Part shown: one piece after another, positions 50,517 through 59,087 of the stretch
Layout: each line of letters begins with the position of its first letter
Position numbering within the stretch: position 1 is the first letter of the stretch
NCBI GenBank assembly: GCA_000818095.1
Contig: CP009416.1
Coordinates: 676,001-740,000, forward strand
Origin: Jeotgalibacillus malaysiensis
GTDB taxonomy: Bacteria; Bacillota; Bacilli; Bacillales; Jeotgalibacillaceae
Length of the DNA: 64,000 nucleotides
Reading direction: 5' to 3'
Position numbers and translations under genes: made by a program
The notes under the pieces: model-generated
What the model saw: the letters and a program-made list of their open reading frames with translations, nothing else
Database searches by the model: none
What the model was told of the DNA's origin: nothing

Positions 50517-50693
50517 GGTCACCTTTGCGGAAACTGCGGTCACCTTCGAGAAAACTCGGGTCACATTGCGGAGATTTCAGGTCGCAATTTTGTGATATGC
50601 CAATTTTCCGGTCATGTTCACTTAAATTGAGGTCACCTCCCAGAAATTTCGGATCACCTCCAGCCATTTTCCGGTCACACCCACTCGGCCCTC
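50517..50693. repeat. 21-bp-period degenerate tandem array F
   Basis: Eight GGTCAC-like starts at 50517, 50538, 50559, 50580, 50610, 50631, 50652 and 50673: intervals 21, 21, 21, 30, 21, 21, 21. Consensus GGTCACCTTnnnGAAATTTC. It lies between acpS and the ydcC pseudogene. The period of seven codons makes a fake reading frame with 7-residue repeats. No convincing gene lies in 50373-50817. Confidence 0.82.
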
Positions 50694-50817
50694 ACGTCTT
50701 ATGTCTGTCGGAGCTGACTAAGCGCCTTCCACATTTCTAATGTCATACAAGCCAGCCCTACCTCATACACTTAAAATGCATTCACAACGACGCTTTTTGA
50801 GTGAAGGGGAGGAAACC

Positions 50818-51831
50818 ATGAAGAAAATCGCTCTCTGTTTGATAATGGTGTTTTTAGTGGTGATGCTTGCTGTGTGCGGTGAGAAGACGAGGGAGTAAGC
50901 GGCTCAGGATCTGATGGACAAGGTGGAGAAGGCTGAAAGTTATAAAGCGAAGGCGAAGATGGTGTTTAATACGGGGGAGACGCCGCAGGAATATGATGTG
51001 GAAGTCTGGCATATGAAGCCGCACTTTTACAGGGTGCATCTGAAGCATGCTGAAGACAAGCAGAGTCAGATGATTATCCGGAATGATGAAGGTGTATTTG
51101 TGCTGACGCCTGCATTGAATAAGAGCTTCCGTTTTCAAAGCGACTGACCGTCTAATGGGAGCCAGGCTTATTTGACGGAATCGCTTGTGAAGGATATTTA
51201 GGAGGATAAGGAAGCCACATTTACCGAAAAAGAGGGGCAGTATGTATTTGATACGAAGACCAGGTACAAGCATCAGCATATGTTCCCGCTGCAGCAGGTG
51301 ACATTTGATAAGAAGACGCTTGCGCCGACTGATGTGAAGGTGAAGGATGAAGAAGGGAATGTGAAAATTGAGCTGAGCTTCAGTGAAGTGGACTATGAGG
51401 CAACATTTGAAAAGAGTGACTTTAACCTTGAGAAAAATATGATGAGTGCGCAGCTTGAGATGCCTGTGTCAGGTGACGGGGAAGAAACTGAGGATTGGGC
51501 AGTGCTTTACCCGACAGCTGAGATTGAAGGAGCGGCATTAAAAGAAGAAAAGGAAGTCAAAACAGATAACGGAAGCCGCATGATTCTTACTTACGAAGGG
51601 GCGAAAAATTATACAATTATCCAGGAAAAGCTTGATGCAGCACCGGTTATGCTGACAACAACTGATGCGGCCGGGGATATGGCGGACCTTGGATTTGCTG
51701 TTGGAGCGATGACGGAGAATTCACTTGAGTGGACGTATAACGGCGTTAGCTATCTGCTTGCTTCACATGACCTGACGGAGGAGGAAATGCTCGAAGTCGC
51801 TCGCTCAGTTCAGGGGTCTATGATAAAATAA
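50818..51831 (+). pseudogene. ydcC: ydcC-type LolA-like outer lipoprotein gene with three in-frame stops
   Basis: The frame from ATG 50818 encodes a lipoprotein signal (MKKIALCLIMVFLVVMLAVCGEK, lipobox-like L-A-V-C) and a LolA/LppX-like domain as in B. subtilis YdcC (about 335 aa), without any frameshift to the natural end at 51831. Three stop codons interrupt it: TAA at 50896, TGA at 51145 (probably a former TGG, SDW-PSNG) and TAG at 51199. The rest (KAKAKMVFNTGETPQEYDVEVWHMKPHFYRV..., later TYEGAKNYTIIQE and WTYNGVSYLLASHDLTEEEMLEVA) is well preserved, so inactivation is recent. The position before alr matches B. subtilis. Confidence 0.88.
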
Positions 51832-51880
51832 CGGCATCCAAAACAGGCGTTTGACCTGTAATAAGAGAAGGTGCCAGATG

Positions 51881-53029
51881 ATGATAAATGAATTCCACCG
51901 TGATACATGGATTGAAGTAGATCTTGATGCCATTCAGGCGAATATCAGGCAGCTGTCAAAACGGCTGAAGCAGAATACAGTGATTATGGCAGTTGTGAAA
52001 GCCAATGCTTATGGACATGGCTATCTTGAAGTAGCAGAAGCCGCACTTGACGCCGGAGCGGAATGGCTGGCCGTCGCATTTTTGGATGAAGCCCTTTTTC
52101 TGAGAAAGCACGGCTTTACCGCTCCGATTCTTGTGCTTGGTGCGACACGCCCTGACGATGCAGGTCTTGCTGCAGCGCATGGGATTCGTCTGACGGTCTT
52201 TTCTGCTGACTGGATCAGGTCAGCACGCGAATTTCTTAAAGAAGATACACTGCAGATTCATTTAAAAATAGATACCGGTATGGGACGGCTGGGGTTTACC
52301 GATCTCAAGGAATTAAAAGAAGCAGAGACGGTTATCACTGATGACAGCCGCATGAACATTGAGGGTGTCTTTACCCATTTTGCAACAGCGGACGAGCAGG
52401 ACCGGACGTATGCTGATCAGCAGCAGGAGCGGTTCTTGGCATGTCTCGATGTTTTTGAGAAAAAGCCTGCGATGATTCATGCATCTAACAGTGCAGGTGC
52501 ATTTCTGCGGGACAACGCTGCTTTTAACGCAGTGCGCTTTGGGATTTCAATGTATGGACTGGTACCATCCGGTGATATCAGCAGTGAAATGCCGGCACCG
52601 TTAACGCCGGCACTTTCCCTTTATACAAAAATGGTTCAGGTCAAAAAGCTGAAGGCCGGAGACAAAGTCAGCTACGGGGCGACCTACACTGCAGAGCAGG
52701 ATGAATGGATTGCCACGCTACCAATCGGCTATGCTGACGGATGGATCAGACAGATGCAGGGCTTTGAGGTGCTTGCAGGTGAGTACCGTGCTGAGATCGT
52801 CGGACGTGTCTGTATGGATCAGTGTATGATCCGACTTCCGTTCGAAATGAAAGAAGGGACTGTCGTCACACTGGTCGGGAATGTCTCAAATGACCGGATT
52901 CTGCTTGATGACATCGCAGCGCATAATGGTACGATTCATTACGAATCAGCCTGTCTTCTGACAGCCAGGGTGCCGAGGATTTATAGGAAAAATGGGGCAA
53001 TTGAAAAGGTCTTTAATCATCTGAAGTAA
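51881..53029 (+). CDS. alr: Alanine racemase
   Basis: 382-residue PLP enzyme interconverting L- and D-alanine for cell-wall synthesis. PLP lysine Lys40 in AVVKANAYGHG; KIDTGMGRLGF binds the substrate side; the second catalytic base Tyr is in SYGATYTAEQ; RVCMDQCMI near 320 is also conserved. ATGs at 51878 and 51881 both possible (SD GAAGGTG); 51881 is used. Upstream ydcC is broken, so alr may depend on a promoter within it. ndoAI follows after 154 bases. Confidence 0.95.
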   Translation: MINEFHRDTWIEVDLDAIQANIRQLSKRLKQNTVIMAVVKANAYGHGYLEVAEAALDAGAEWLAVAFLDEALFLRKHGFTAPILVLGATRPDDAGLAAAHGIRLTVFSADWIRSAREFLKEDTLQIHLKIDTGMGRLGFTDLKELKEAETVITDDSRMNIEGVFTHFATADEQDRTYADQQQERFLACLDVFEKKPAMIHASNSAGAFLRDNAAFNAVRFGISMYGLVPSGDISSEMPAPLTPALSLYTKMVQVKKLKAGDKVSYGATYTAEQDEWIATLPIGYADGWIRQMQGFEVLAGEYRAEIVGRVCMDQCMIRLPFEMKEGTVVTLVGNVSNDRILLDDIAAHNGTIHYESACLLTARVPRIYRKNGAIEKVFNHLK

Positions 53030-53183
53030 TCATTTTTGCAAAGAATTGTCAGATATTTTATGAGAGTACCTTTTCAGGTTCCGCTTTTAGTGTTAATATA
53101 AACATGGACTTGAATGATGAATGAACAAAAGAATAATTGTTTCACAAAAAATAGGTATGTATAAGATGGTGGAGGTGTAGTTT

Positions 53184-53465
53184 GTGTCGGAATCCAGCGC
53201 AACATCAGAAATCTTGGTACGATTACCAAAGCAACTGCTTACAGAACTGGAAGCGTTTGCCGAACAGGAAGAGTTAAGCTGCAGTGATTGCATTTACCGT
53301 GCAACGAAAGCTTATGTCCGTGACAGACGCCGGAAACAAACTCAAGATGCGATGCGCCGGGGCTATATGGAAATGGCGAAGATCAACTTGTCAATGGCTT
53401 CGGAAGCACTTCAGGCAGAGTACGAAGCAGACCATACCATTGAACGATTGGTAAGTGGAGGATAA
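53184..53465 (+). CDS. ndoAI: Antitoxin NdoAI (MazE/EndoAI family)
   Basis: 93-residue antitoxin with an N-terminal ribbon-helix-helix fold ([42 protein letters not shown]) and an acidic/helical C-terminus that inhibits the NdoA toxin. Starts with GTG 53184 (SD GGAGGTG, nine bases). The toxin gene start lies five bases beyond its stop (GGAGGATAAC SD overlaps the end). Regulates its own operon in relatives. Confidence 0.93.
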   Translation: MSESSATSEILVRLPKQLLTELEAFAEQEELSCSDCIYRATKAYVRDRRRKQTQDAMRRGYMEMAKINLSMASEALQAEYEADHTIERLVSGG

Positions 53466-53469
53466 CGCT

Positions 53470-53820
53470 TTGATAGTGAAGCGTGGAGACGTATTTTTTG
53501 CTGACCTATCTCCCGTTGTCGGTTCAGAGCAAGGTGGAGTCCGCCCCGTTCTCATCATCCAAAACGACATCGGAAATCGGTTTAGTCCCACAGTAGTGGT
53601 CGCAGCAATTACAGCACAAATTCAAAAAGCTAAGCTTCCTACCCACGTTGAAATCAGCTCAAAGCGTAATGGCTTTGAACGTGATTCAGTTATTTTGCTG
53701 GAACAGATCAGAACTTTAGACAAACAACGATTAACAGACAAAATAACCCATCTGGATGACGAGACGATGGAAAAGGTAGACGAGGCGCTTCAGATCAGCC
53801 TCGGCTTGGTAGACCTCTAA
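53470..53820 (+). CDS. ndoA: mRNA interferase toxin NdoA (MazF family)
   Basis: 116-residue sequence-specific endoribonuclease toxin. [33 protein letters not shown] is almost identical to Bacillus NdoA, which cleaves [25 protein letters not shown] follows. Starts with TTG 53470, giving the family-standard length, with GGAGG nine bases before. Followed by a terminator, then the sigB operon, as in B. subtilis. Confidence 0.95.
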   Translation: MIVKRGDVFFADLSPVVGSEQGGVRPVLIIQNDIGNRFSPTVVVAAITAQIQKAKLPTHVEISSKRNGFERDSVILLEQIRTLDKQRLTDKITHLDDETMEKVDEALQISLGLVDL

Positions 53821-53825
53821 TGTGG

Positions 53826-53852
53826 AAAACGCTCTTTGTGGAGCGTTTTTTT
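53826..53852 (+). terminator. Terminator of ndoAI-ndoA
   Basis: AACGCTC/GAGCGTT stem, tttgtg loop, T7. Confidence 0.88.
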
Positions 53853-53860
53853 CTTATGAA

Positions 53861-53889
53861 TAGACCATTACGCCTCACTCATCTATAAT
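53861..53889 (+). promoter_or_regulatory. SigA promoter of the sigB operon
   Basis: TAGACC (53861-53866), 17 bp, TATAAT (53884-53889), 46 bases before the rsbR start. Confidence 0.7.
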
Positions 53890-53934
53890 AGAACACAAGT
53901 ACGAAAACAGAATGATAGGTTAGAGGTGAATTTT

Positions 53935-54762
53935 TTGTATAACAAGATAACCGGACATATAGAAGAGCACCGCGATGAGCTTGAAAACATTTGGAAAGAA
54001 AGGCTGATGAGTGACGCGGATTCACGCATTATTGACGTCATGCCCCAGCACATTTTTGAAAACACCAGCAGTGAATTTTTCGATATTATCCTGCTGAACC
54101 TGAAAGATAAAGAGAAAGAATACAAGGAAATGCTCAGCTACTTTTCTGATAAAATTGTCAGATTAGGCTGGCCGGTTGCACTTGTAGTAAAAGGGTTGAG
54201 AGAATTTGTACATACGGTGCAGGAAAACTTAGTCCGTTATGGAAGTATAGATAAAGAGAATGAAGGCGAATATCTGGAGCTGCTCGATAAGTGGATGACA
54301 CCCGTATCGAACGAAATTATCCAGACTTACGCAGAAACATGGGAGAAAACAGTATCACTACAGAAAATGGCGCTACAGGAGCTGTCAGCACCGCTGATCC
54401 CGGTTGTTGATCAGATTTCTGTGATGCCGCTTGTTGGCACCATCGATACAGAACGGGCAAGACTTGTAATGGAAAATCTGCTTGAAGGAGTTGTCAGCCA
54501 CCGCGCTGAGGTCGTGCTGATAGACATTACAGGTGTGCCGGTTGTTGATACAATGGTTGCTCATCACATTATTCAGGCGGCAGAAGCAGTTCACCTGGTC
54601 GGAGCAAAATGCATGCTTGTTGGAATCCGTCCTGAGATTGCCCAGACAATTGTGAATCTGGGAATAGATCTTGACCGTTTTATCACAACAAGCACGATGA
54701 AAAAAGGTGTAGAGCTTGCGCTTGAGATGACAGGCAGAAAAATAGTGGAATTGGAGGGGTAA
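53935..54762 (+). CDS. rsbRA: Stressosome scaffold RsbRA
   Basis: 275-residue stressosome protein: N-terminal non-haem globin-like sensor domain (1-135), linker helix, STAS domain (155-265). The two phosphorylation threonines are present: Thr172 in GTIDTERA and Thr206 in ITGVPVVDTMVAHH, equivalent to B. subtilis T171 and T205; RsbT acts on them. ALQELSAPLIPV is the family signature. Start is TTG 53935 with AGAGGTG before it. The N-terminus differs strongly from B. subtilis, as usual for sensing domains. First gene of rsbR-S-T-U-V-W-sigB-rsbX. Confidence 0.93.
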   Translation: MYNKITGHIEEHRDELENIWKERLMSDADSRIIDVMPQHIFENTSSEFFDIILLNLKDKEKEYKEMLSYFSDKIVRLGWPVALVVKGLREFVHTVQENLVRYGSIDKENEGEYLELLDKWMTPVSNEIIQTYAETWEKTVSLQKMALQELSAPLIPVVDQISVMPLVGTIDTERARLVMENLLEGVVSHRAEVVLIDITGVPVVDTMVAHHIIQAAEAVHLVGAKCMLVGIRPEIAQTIVNLGIDLDRFITTSTMKKGVELALEMTGRKIVELEG

Positions 54763-54765
54763 GCA

Positions 54766-55122
54766 GTGAGGATTCCTATTTTAAAACTGAATGATTGCCT
54801 TTTAATTTCGATTCAATGGGAGCTGGATGATCAGACTGCCCTTGAATTTCAGGAAGATTTGCTGAAAAGAATTCATGAAACCAACGCACGCGGAGTCGTG
54901 ATTGATATTACATCAATTGATTTTATCGATTCATTTATCGCAAAAGTGCTTGGTGATGTGATTAATATGTCCAGACTCATGGGTGCAAAAGTGGTTATCA
55001 CAGGAATCCAGCCGGCAGTTGCCATTACACTGATCGAGCTTGGAATCAGACTTGATGACGTCATGACGGCACTTGATCTGGAAAAAGGTTTAGAGAAACT
55101 TCAACAGGAATTGGGGGACTGA
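54766..55122 (+). CDS. rsbS: Stressosome antagonist RsbS
   Basis: 118-residue STAS protein that binds RsbT in the stressosome until phosphorylated. Ser56 in [11 protein letters not shown] corresponds to the phosphorylated Ser59 of B. subtilis. GTG start 54766 with GGAGGGGTAAGCA SD; three bases after rsbR. Confidence 0.95.
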   Translation: MRIPILKLNDCLLISIQWELDDQTALEFQEDLLKRIHETNARGVVIDITSIDFIDSFIAKVLGDVINMSRLMGAKVVITGIQPAVAITLIELGIRLDDVMTALDLEKGLEKLQQELGD

Positions 55123-55126
55123 CCAT

Positions 55127-55528
55127 ATGGAAATCCAATCCTGTGTATCCATTCTAAATGAGTGGGATATCGTAGCTGCACGTCAGCTCGGTAGAAATGT
55201 AGCCAAAGAGCTGGGATTTGGAACCGTGGATCAGGCTAGAATTACAACAGCCATCAGTGAACTGGCCCGAAATATTTACCTCTATGCAGGAGAAGGTCAA
55301 TTATGTATCGACCGGCTGAATGAAAATGGTAAAGCAGGGCTTAGGATTATCGCACTGGATAAAGGTCCAGGTATTCCGGATATCAGAAAAGTAATGGAAG
55401 ATGGTTTTTCAACTTCAGGGGGTCTGGGTGCTGGCCTTCCGGGTGTAAGAAGATTGATGGATGATTTCAACATTGATTCTAACCCGGGTGAAGGTACAGA
55501 CATCCGCGCGACGAAATGGCTCCGATAG
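55127..55528 (+). CDS. rsbT: Serine/threonine kinase RsbT
   Basis: 133-residue GHKL-type kinase that phosphorylates RsbS and RsbR, then activates phosphatase RsbU. N-box TTAISELARNIYLYA, G1 IALDKGPGIPDI and G2 SGGLGAGLPGVRRLMD are intact. Four bases after rsbS. Confidence 0.95.
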   Translation: MEIQSCVSILNEWDIVAARQLGRNVAKELGFGTVDQARITTAISELARNIYLYAGEGQLCIDRLNENGKAGLRIIALDKGPGIPDIRKVMEDGFSTSGGLGAGLPGVRRLMDDFNIDSNPGEGTDIRATKWLR

Positions 55529-55544
55529 GAGGGGCATTTAGCGA

Positions 55545-56555
55545 ATGAATAAACAGGAAACACTTGAAGCGCAATACAGTAAGATTTTACAGGAATATAT
55601 TAACAATCAGTCTGAGCAGGCTTTGTATGCTGCTCAGCAATTCAGCCGGACTGCCCTTGAGAAAAAGGTGCCGCCTGAAGAAGTCATTAACATTCAAAAA
55701 AGTGCCATGCAACAGCTAATGCCTGACCTCTCACCGGAAGTCTGGCATTCTTTTGATATTCTTCTGGAAGTCATGACGGCATACGGTTTTGCTTTCAGAG
55801 AGCATCAGAGTTTACTTGATACACAGAAAGAATTAAAGAATGAAATGGAAATTGCCTCTAACGTGCAGGACACGCTGCTTGGTACTTCAGTTCCAACAGT
55901 TGACGGTCTCGAGATTGGTGCGCTCAGTGTGCCGGCAAAGCAGATGAACGGTGATTATTATCACTTTGTTCATGACGGAGACCATTCTGTCAATGTCGCG
56001 ATCGCTGACGTTATCGGTAAAGGGATCCCGGCAGCACTATGTATGTCCATGATTAAGTATGCGATGGACAGCCTGCCTGAATACAGGAAGGATCCAAGTG
56101 CTGTTCTTGAAAGCCTGAACCGTGTAGTTGAGCAAAATATAGACGATTCCATGTTCATCACCATGTTCTACGGCATGTATGAACTGCGCAGCAATATTCT
56201 TCATTTTGCTTCAGCGGGTCATGAACCTGGCTTTTTCTATCGTCATAAAGACAAAGAATTCCTGGACCTTGAAGCAAGAGGTCTGCTTCTTGGTGTGGAT
56301 AAAAATGCAAAATATAAGCGCTATGAACAGGCGGTTGAAATAGGAGATATGGTCATTCTGATGTCAGACGGTGTAACAGAGTGCCGTACAGATGAAGGAT
56401 TTATTGAGCGTGAAACGCTGATTTCTTATATAAATGAATACATTGAACTCCCGCCGCAGGAAATTGTCAATAAAATATTCCGTGATCTTGAACGCCTCCA
56501 GCACTTCCAGTTAAGAGATGATTTCACTATCATTATTTTAAAAAGAACGAAATAG
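55545..56555 (+). CDS. rsbU: PP2C-type phosphatase RsbU
   Basis: 336-residue phosphatase that dephosphorylates RsbV under environmental stress. N-terminal RsbT-binding domain (1-80), coil (SLLDTQKELKNEMEIASNVQDTLL), then SpoIIE/PP2C domain with metal-binding GDYYHF (near 133), DVIGKGIPAAL (near 150) and SDGVTE (near 275), all intact. SD AGGAGGGGC. The V-W-B-X part has its own SigB promoter downstream. Confidence 0.94.
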   Translation: MNKQETLEAQYSKILQEYINNQSEQALYAAQQFSRTALEKKVPPEEVINIQKSAMQQLMPDLSPEVWHSFDILLEVMTAYGFAFREHQSLLDTQKELKNEMEIASNVQDTLLGTSVPTVDGLEIGALSVPAKQMNGDYYHFVHDGDHSVNVAIADVIGKGIPAALCMSMIKYAMDSLPEYRKDPSAVLESLNRVVEQNIDDSMFITMFYGMYELRSNILHFASAGHEPGFFYRHKDKEFLDLEARGLLLGVDKNAKYKRYEQAVEIGDMVILMSDGVTECRTDEGFIERETLISYINEYIELPPQEIVNKIFRDLERLQHFQLRDDFTIIILKRTK

Positions 56556-56570
56556 TTTTATGTGAATCAC

Positions 56571-56595
56571 GTTTAATCGTTTGAAGTTAGGGTAG
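56571..56595 (+). promoter_or_regulatory. SigB promoter of rsbV-rsbW-sigB-rsbX
   Basis: GTTTAA (56571-56576), 13 bp, GGGTAG (56590-56595): 11 of 12 to the SigB consensus, in the same place as the autoregulatory promoter of B. subtilis. Confidence 0.92.
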
Positions 56596-56677
56596 TTTAC
56601 AAGTACGTCTTACGGAGATTCTGAGAAAGTTTCGGTATTAGCCGAATCTGGACACTAGATAAAAAGGTGGAACTAAT

Positions 56678-57013
56678 ATGAATATTAAAGTTGATATAAC
56701 AGAGCAGACAGAAGATTATGCGAAGCTTGAAATTGCCGGTGAAATCGATGCTTATACTGCACCTGTCCTGAGAGAAAAAACAGAGCCGCTTTCAAAGCAG
56801 GACAACATGAAAGTAGTTGCTGATCTGTCAGAGGTAAGTTATATGGACAGTACGGGTATTGGTGTATTTGTAGGTTTGTTCAAAGGGATTAAAGCAAACG
56901 GCGGACACCTTCAGCTGATCGGTCTTTCAGATCGCCTGAAGCGCCTATTTGACATCACAGGACTTGCAGACATCATGGATATTAATCCCGAAGTAAAAGG
57001 TGGAATGGAATGA
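56678..57013 (+). CDS. rsbV: Anti-anti-sigma factor RsbV
   Basis: 111-residue STAS protein that frees SigB by binding RsbW. Phosphorylatable Ser58 in YMDSTGIGVFVG. SD AAAGGTGG. Overlaps rsbW by four bases (ATGA). Confidence 0.95.
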   Translation: MNIKVDITEQTEDYAKLEIAGEIDAYTAPVLREKTEPLSKQDNMKVVADLSEVSYMDSTGIGVFVGLFKGIKANGGHLQLIGLSDRLKRLFDITGLADIMDINPEVKGGME

Positions 57014-57483
57014 TGAAACCATTTGATTATATCGAAATGAAAATTCCCGCCAAAGCCCAGTATGTAGGTGTGATCCGTCTGACAATCTCAGGTGTGGCAA
57101 GCCGCATGGGCTTCACATACGACGACATTGAAGATCTGAAAATTGCCACAAGTGAAGCGATCACGAATGCAGTTCAGCACGCTTATAAAGAAAACGACGA
57201 AGGTGAAGTCGTTGTCGGATTCGCACTTTATGAGGACCGCCTTGAAGTGATTGTTGCAGACCATGGCTCAAGCTTTGATTTTACCAAAGTAAAAGAAGAA
57301 GTTGGACCTTACAATGAGGGTTCACAGGTTGACATGCTCCGTGAAGGGGGGCTTGGTCTTTACCTGATCGAAAGCCTGATGGATGACGTGAAGATCAGTC
57401 AAAAAGAGGGTGTAACGGTCTTCATGACAAAGTACATTGAGGAAGAGCAGGTGGAGAGGGATGCGGAAACTGTCTCAACCTAA
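57010..57483 (+). CDS. rsbW: Anti-sigma factor and RsbV kinase RsbW
   Basis: 157-residue GHKL kinase that holds SigB or phosphorylates RsbV. N-box SEAITNAVQHAYKE, G1 VADHGSSFD and G2 REGGLGLYLIESLMD intact. Overlaps rsbV (4 bases) and sigB (23 bases), so all three are translationally coupled. Confidence 0.95.
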   Translation: MMKPFDYIEMKIPAKAQYVGVIRLTISGVASRMGFTYDDIEDLKIATSEAITNAVQHAYKENDEGEVVVGFALYEDRLEVIVADHGSSFDFTKVKEEVGPYNEGSQVDMLREGGLGLYLIESLMDDVKISQKEGVTVFMTKYIEEEQVERDAETVST

Positions 57484-58255
57484 CCAGCCAAGTAAAGACG
57501 AAGTACTTGAATGGATCAAAGCCTACCAGGAAAACCAGGATGATGACGCGCAGCACAAGCTGGTCGTTCACTATAAAAATCTTGTTGAGTCCATTGCAAG
57601 AAAGTACTCGAAAGGAAAGTCATATCACGAAGATATTGCACAGGTCGGCATGATTGGTCTGCTTGGTGCGATCAGACGATATGATGACACATTCGGTAAA
57701 AGCTTCGAAGCCTTTGCCATTCCAACCATTATCGGTGAGATCAAGCGATTCTTACGCGATAAAACGTGGAGTGTCCACGTGCCAAGACGGATCAAAGAAC
57801 TTGGACCGAAAATTAAAGCAACAGTTGAAGAGCTGACGACTGATTTGCAGCGCTCTCCAAAGGTAAGTGAAATCGCCATGCACCTTGAAGTGTCTGAAGA
57901 AGAAATTCTAGAAGCGATGGAAATGGGGAAAAGCTATCAGGCGCTGTCAGTTGACCATTCAATTGAAGCTGACTCTGACGGCAGTACAGTTACACTGCTT
58001 GATATCGTCGGCAGCATGGATGATAACTATGAAAAAACCGATCAGCGCATGGTCCTTGAAAAGGTCCTTCACGTGCTGAGCGATAGAGAAAAACAGATTA
58101 TACAATATACGTATCTTGAAAATATGAGTCAAAAAGACGCGGGTGATATGCTCGGTATATCTCAAATGCATGTGTCCAGACTGCAGAGAAGAGCAATCAA
58201 GAAACTGCGTGATGCCATTCAGGAAGAAAATGCACAAGATGGTGACTTTACTTGA
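57461..58255 (+). CDS. sigB: General stress sigma factor SigB
   Basis: 264-residue SigB. Region 2 (YSKGKSYHEDIAQVGMIGLLGAIRRYD...FEAFAIPTIIGEIKRFLRDKTW), region 3 (VPRRIKELGPKIKA) and region 4 (LSDREKQIIQYTYLENMSQKDAGDMLGISQMHVSRLQRRAIKKL) match Bacillus SigB closely. YQALSVDHSIEADSDGSTV is nearly invariant. ATG 57461 follows GGTGGAGAGG. Targets in this window include its own operon and probably the genes at 14067 and 3550. Confidence 0.97.
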   Translation: MRKLSQPNQPSKDEVLEWIKAYQENQDDDAQHKLVVHYKNLVESIARKYSKGKSYHEDIAQVGMIGLLGAIRRYDDTFGKSFEAFAIPTIIGEIKRFLRDKTWSVHVPRRIKELGPKIKATVEELTTDLQRSPKVSEIAMHLEVSEEEILEAMEMGKSYQALSVDHSIEADSDGSTVTLLDIVGSMDDNYEKTDQRMVLEKVLHVLSDREKQIIQYTYLENMSQKDAGDMLGISQMHVSRLQRRAIKKLRDAIQEENAQDGDFT

Positions 58256-58848
58256 TGGAAGTGCTTGACCACAGTTTAGTTACCGTGCACGCTGGACAGT
58301 ATGCGAAAAATGGACGTCAGGATTGCGGTGACAGCTATTTTTTTACCTCAACTGACGATTTTTTCATCTGTGTAGTTGCAGACGGTCTCGGGAGCGGGAA
58401 ATATGCCCATGAAGCTTCCCAGGCGGTGTGCGCTGCAGTTGAAGAAAATATGAATGAAGACGTAGACCAGCTGATGGAAAGAGCGAATCAGGCCGTTGCA
58501 AAAAAGAGAGGCGCAGCAGTTGCGGTTGTGAAAATCCACTATGCGGCCCAGACTGTTACATACAGCTGTGTTGGAAATATCCGCTTTTATTTTTACTCAG
58601 AAGCAGGAAAGCTAACGTACCCGCTGCCGGTAACGGGATATCTGTCCGGCAGACCACAGCAGTATAAAACACAAAGCTTTCAGTACGAGGAAGGCGCATC
58701 TTTTCTTATTCATTCAGACGGACTTCAAATCACACGTGTACGACCGCTGCTACAGTCAGGACGTTCGATTGACTATATTTCAACCTATCTGGACTCCATT
58801 GTCTCAGATAGCGACGATACAACATTTATCATTGGAAGACTGCCTTAA
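58255..58848 (+). CDS. rsbX: PP2C-type phosphatase RsbX
   Basis: 197-residue feedback phosphatase that dephosphorylates RsbS-P and RsbR-P to reset the stressosome. PP2C motifs ADGLGSGKYAHEAS and HSDGLQITR are present. ATG 58255 shares its A with the sigB TGA stop (TGATG). Ends in a terminator that overlaps its stop. Confidence 0.93.
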   Translation: MEVLDHSLVTVHAGQYAKNGRQDCGDSYFFTSTDDFFICVVADGLGSGKYAHEASQAVCAAVEENMNEDVDQLMERANQAVAKKRGAAVAVVKIHYAAQTVTYSCVGNIRFYFYSEAGKLTYPLPVTGYLSGRPQQYKTQSFQYEEGASFLIHSDGLQITRVRPLLQSGRSIDYISTYLDSIVSDSDDTTFIIGRLP

Positions 58849-58868
58849 AGAGGAGTCTTCTTTTTTTG
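58837..58868 (+). terminator. Terminator of the sigB operon
   Basis: GAAGACT/AGTCTTC stem with 11-12-base loop, then T7. Confidence 0.88.
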
Positions 58869-58897
58869 TACACTTTTAAAAAGTCAATTATTGTTCC

Positions 58898-58999
58898 TGC
58901 ACAGCTGGTGATTGTAGCGGAAGGGGGCTACTCCTGCAGGCTCACCGCCGGCCCTGCGGAAAGCGTCCCCCTGGAGCTACAATCAACAGCCAAGCTTAA
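58898..58999. repeat. Palindromic intergenic repeat, copy 4, internally shortened
   Basis: TGCACAGCTGGTGATTGTAGCGG at the left and GGAGCTACAATCAACAGCCAAGCTTAA at the right, inverted orientation like copy 3, but only about 102 bp: about 45 bp of the core (the GAGACCCCGCAGG segment) is absent. Confidence 0.85.
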
Positions 59000-59087
59000 C
59001 AATAATTATTTGTGTGGAAAATGATCACCAGGTGACCATGTGGTACAATTAATCCCGGAACTGATTAATAGAAAGGCAGTGAATCAG

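Noticed and set aside
50346..50564. Minus-strand frame ending HEEGEAVTAEPVIEKLMDIKKQNRRPT
   Set aside because: The ending looks protein-like, but the front half is array F sequence and it overlaps the acpS terminator; no SD for a shorter start.
50477..50740. Plus-strand frame with 7-residue repeats
   Set aside because: Artifact of the 21-bp period of array F.
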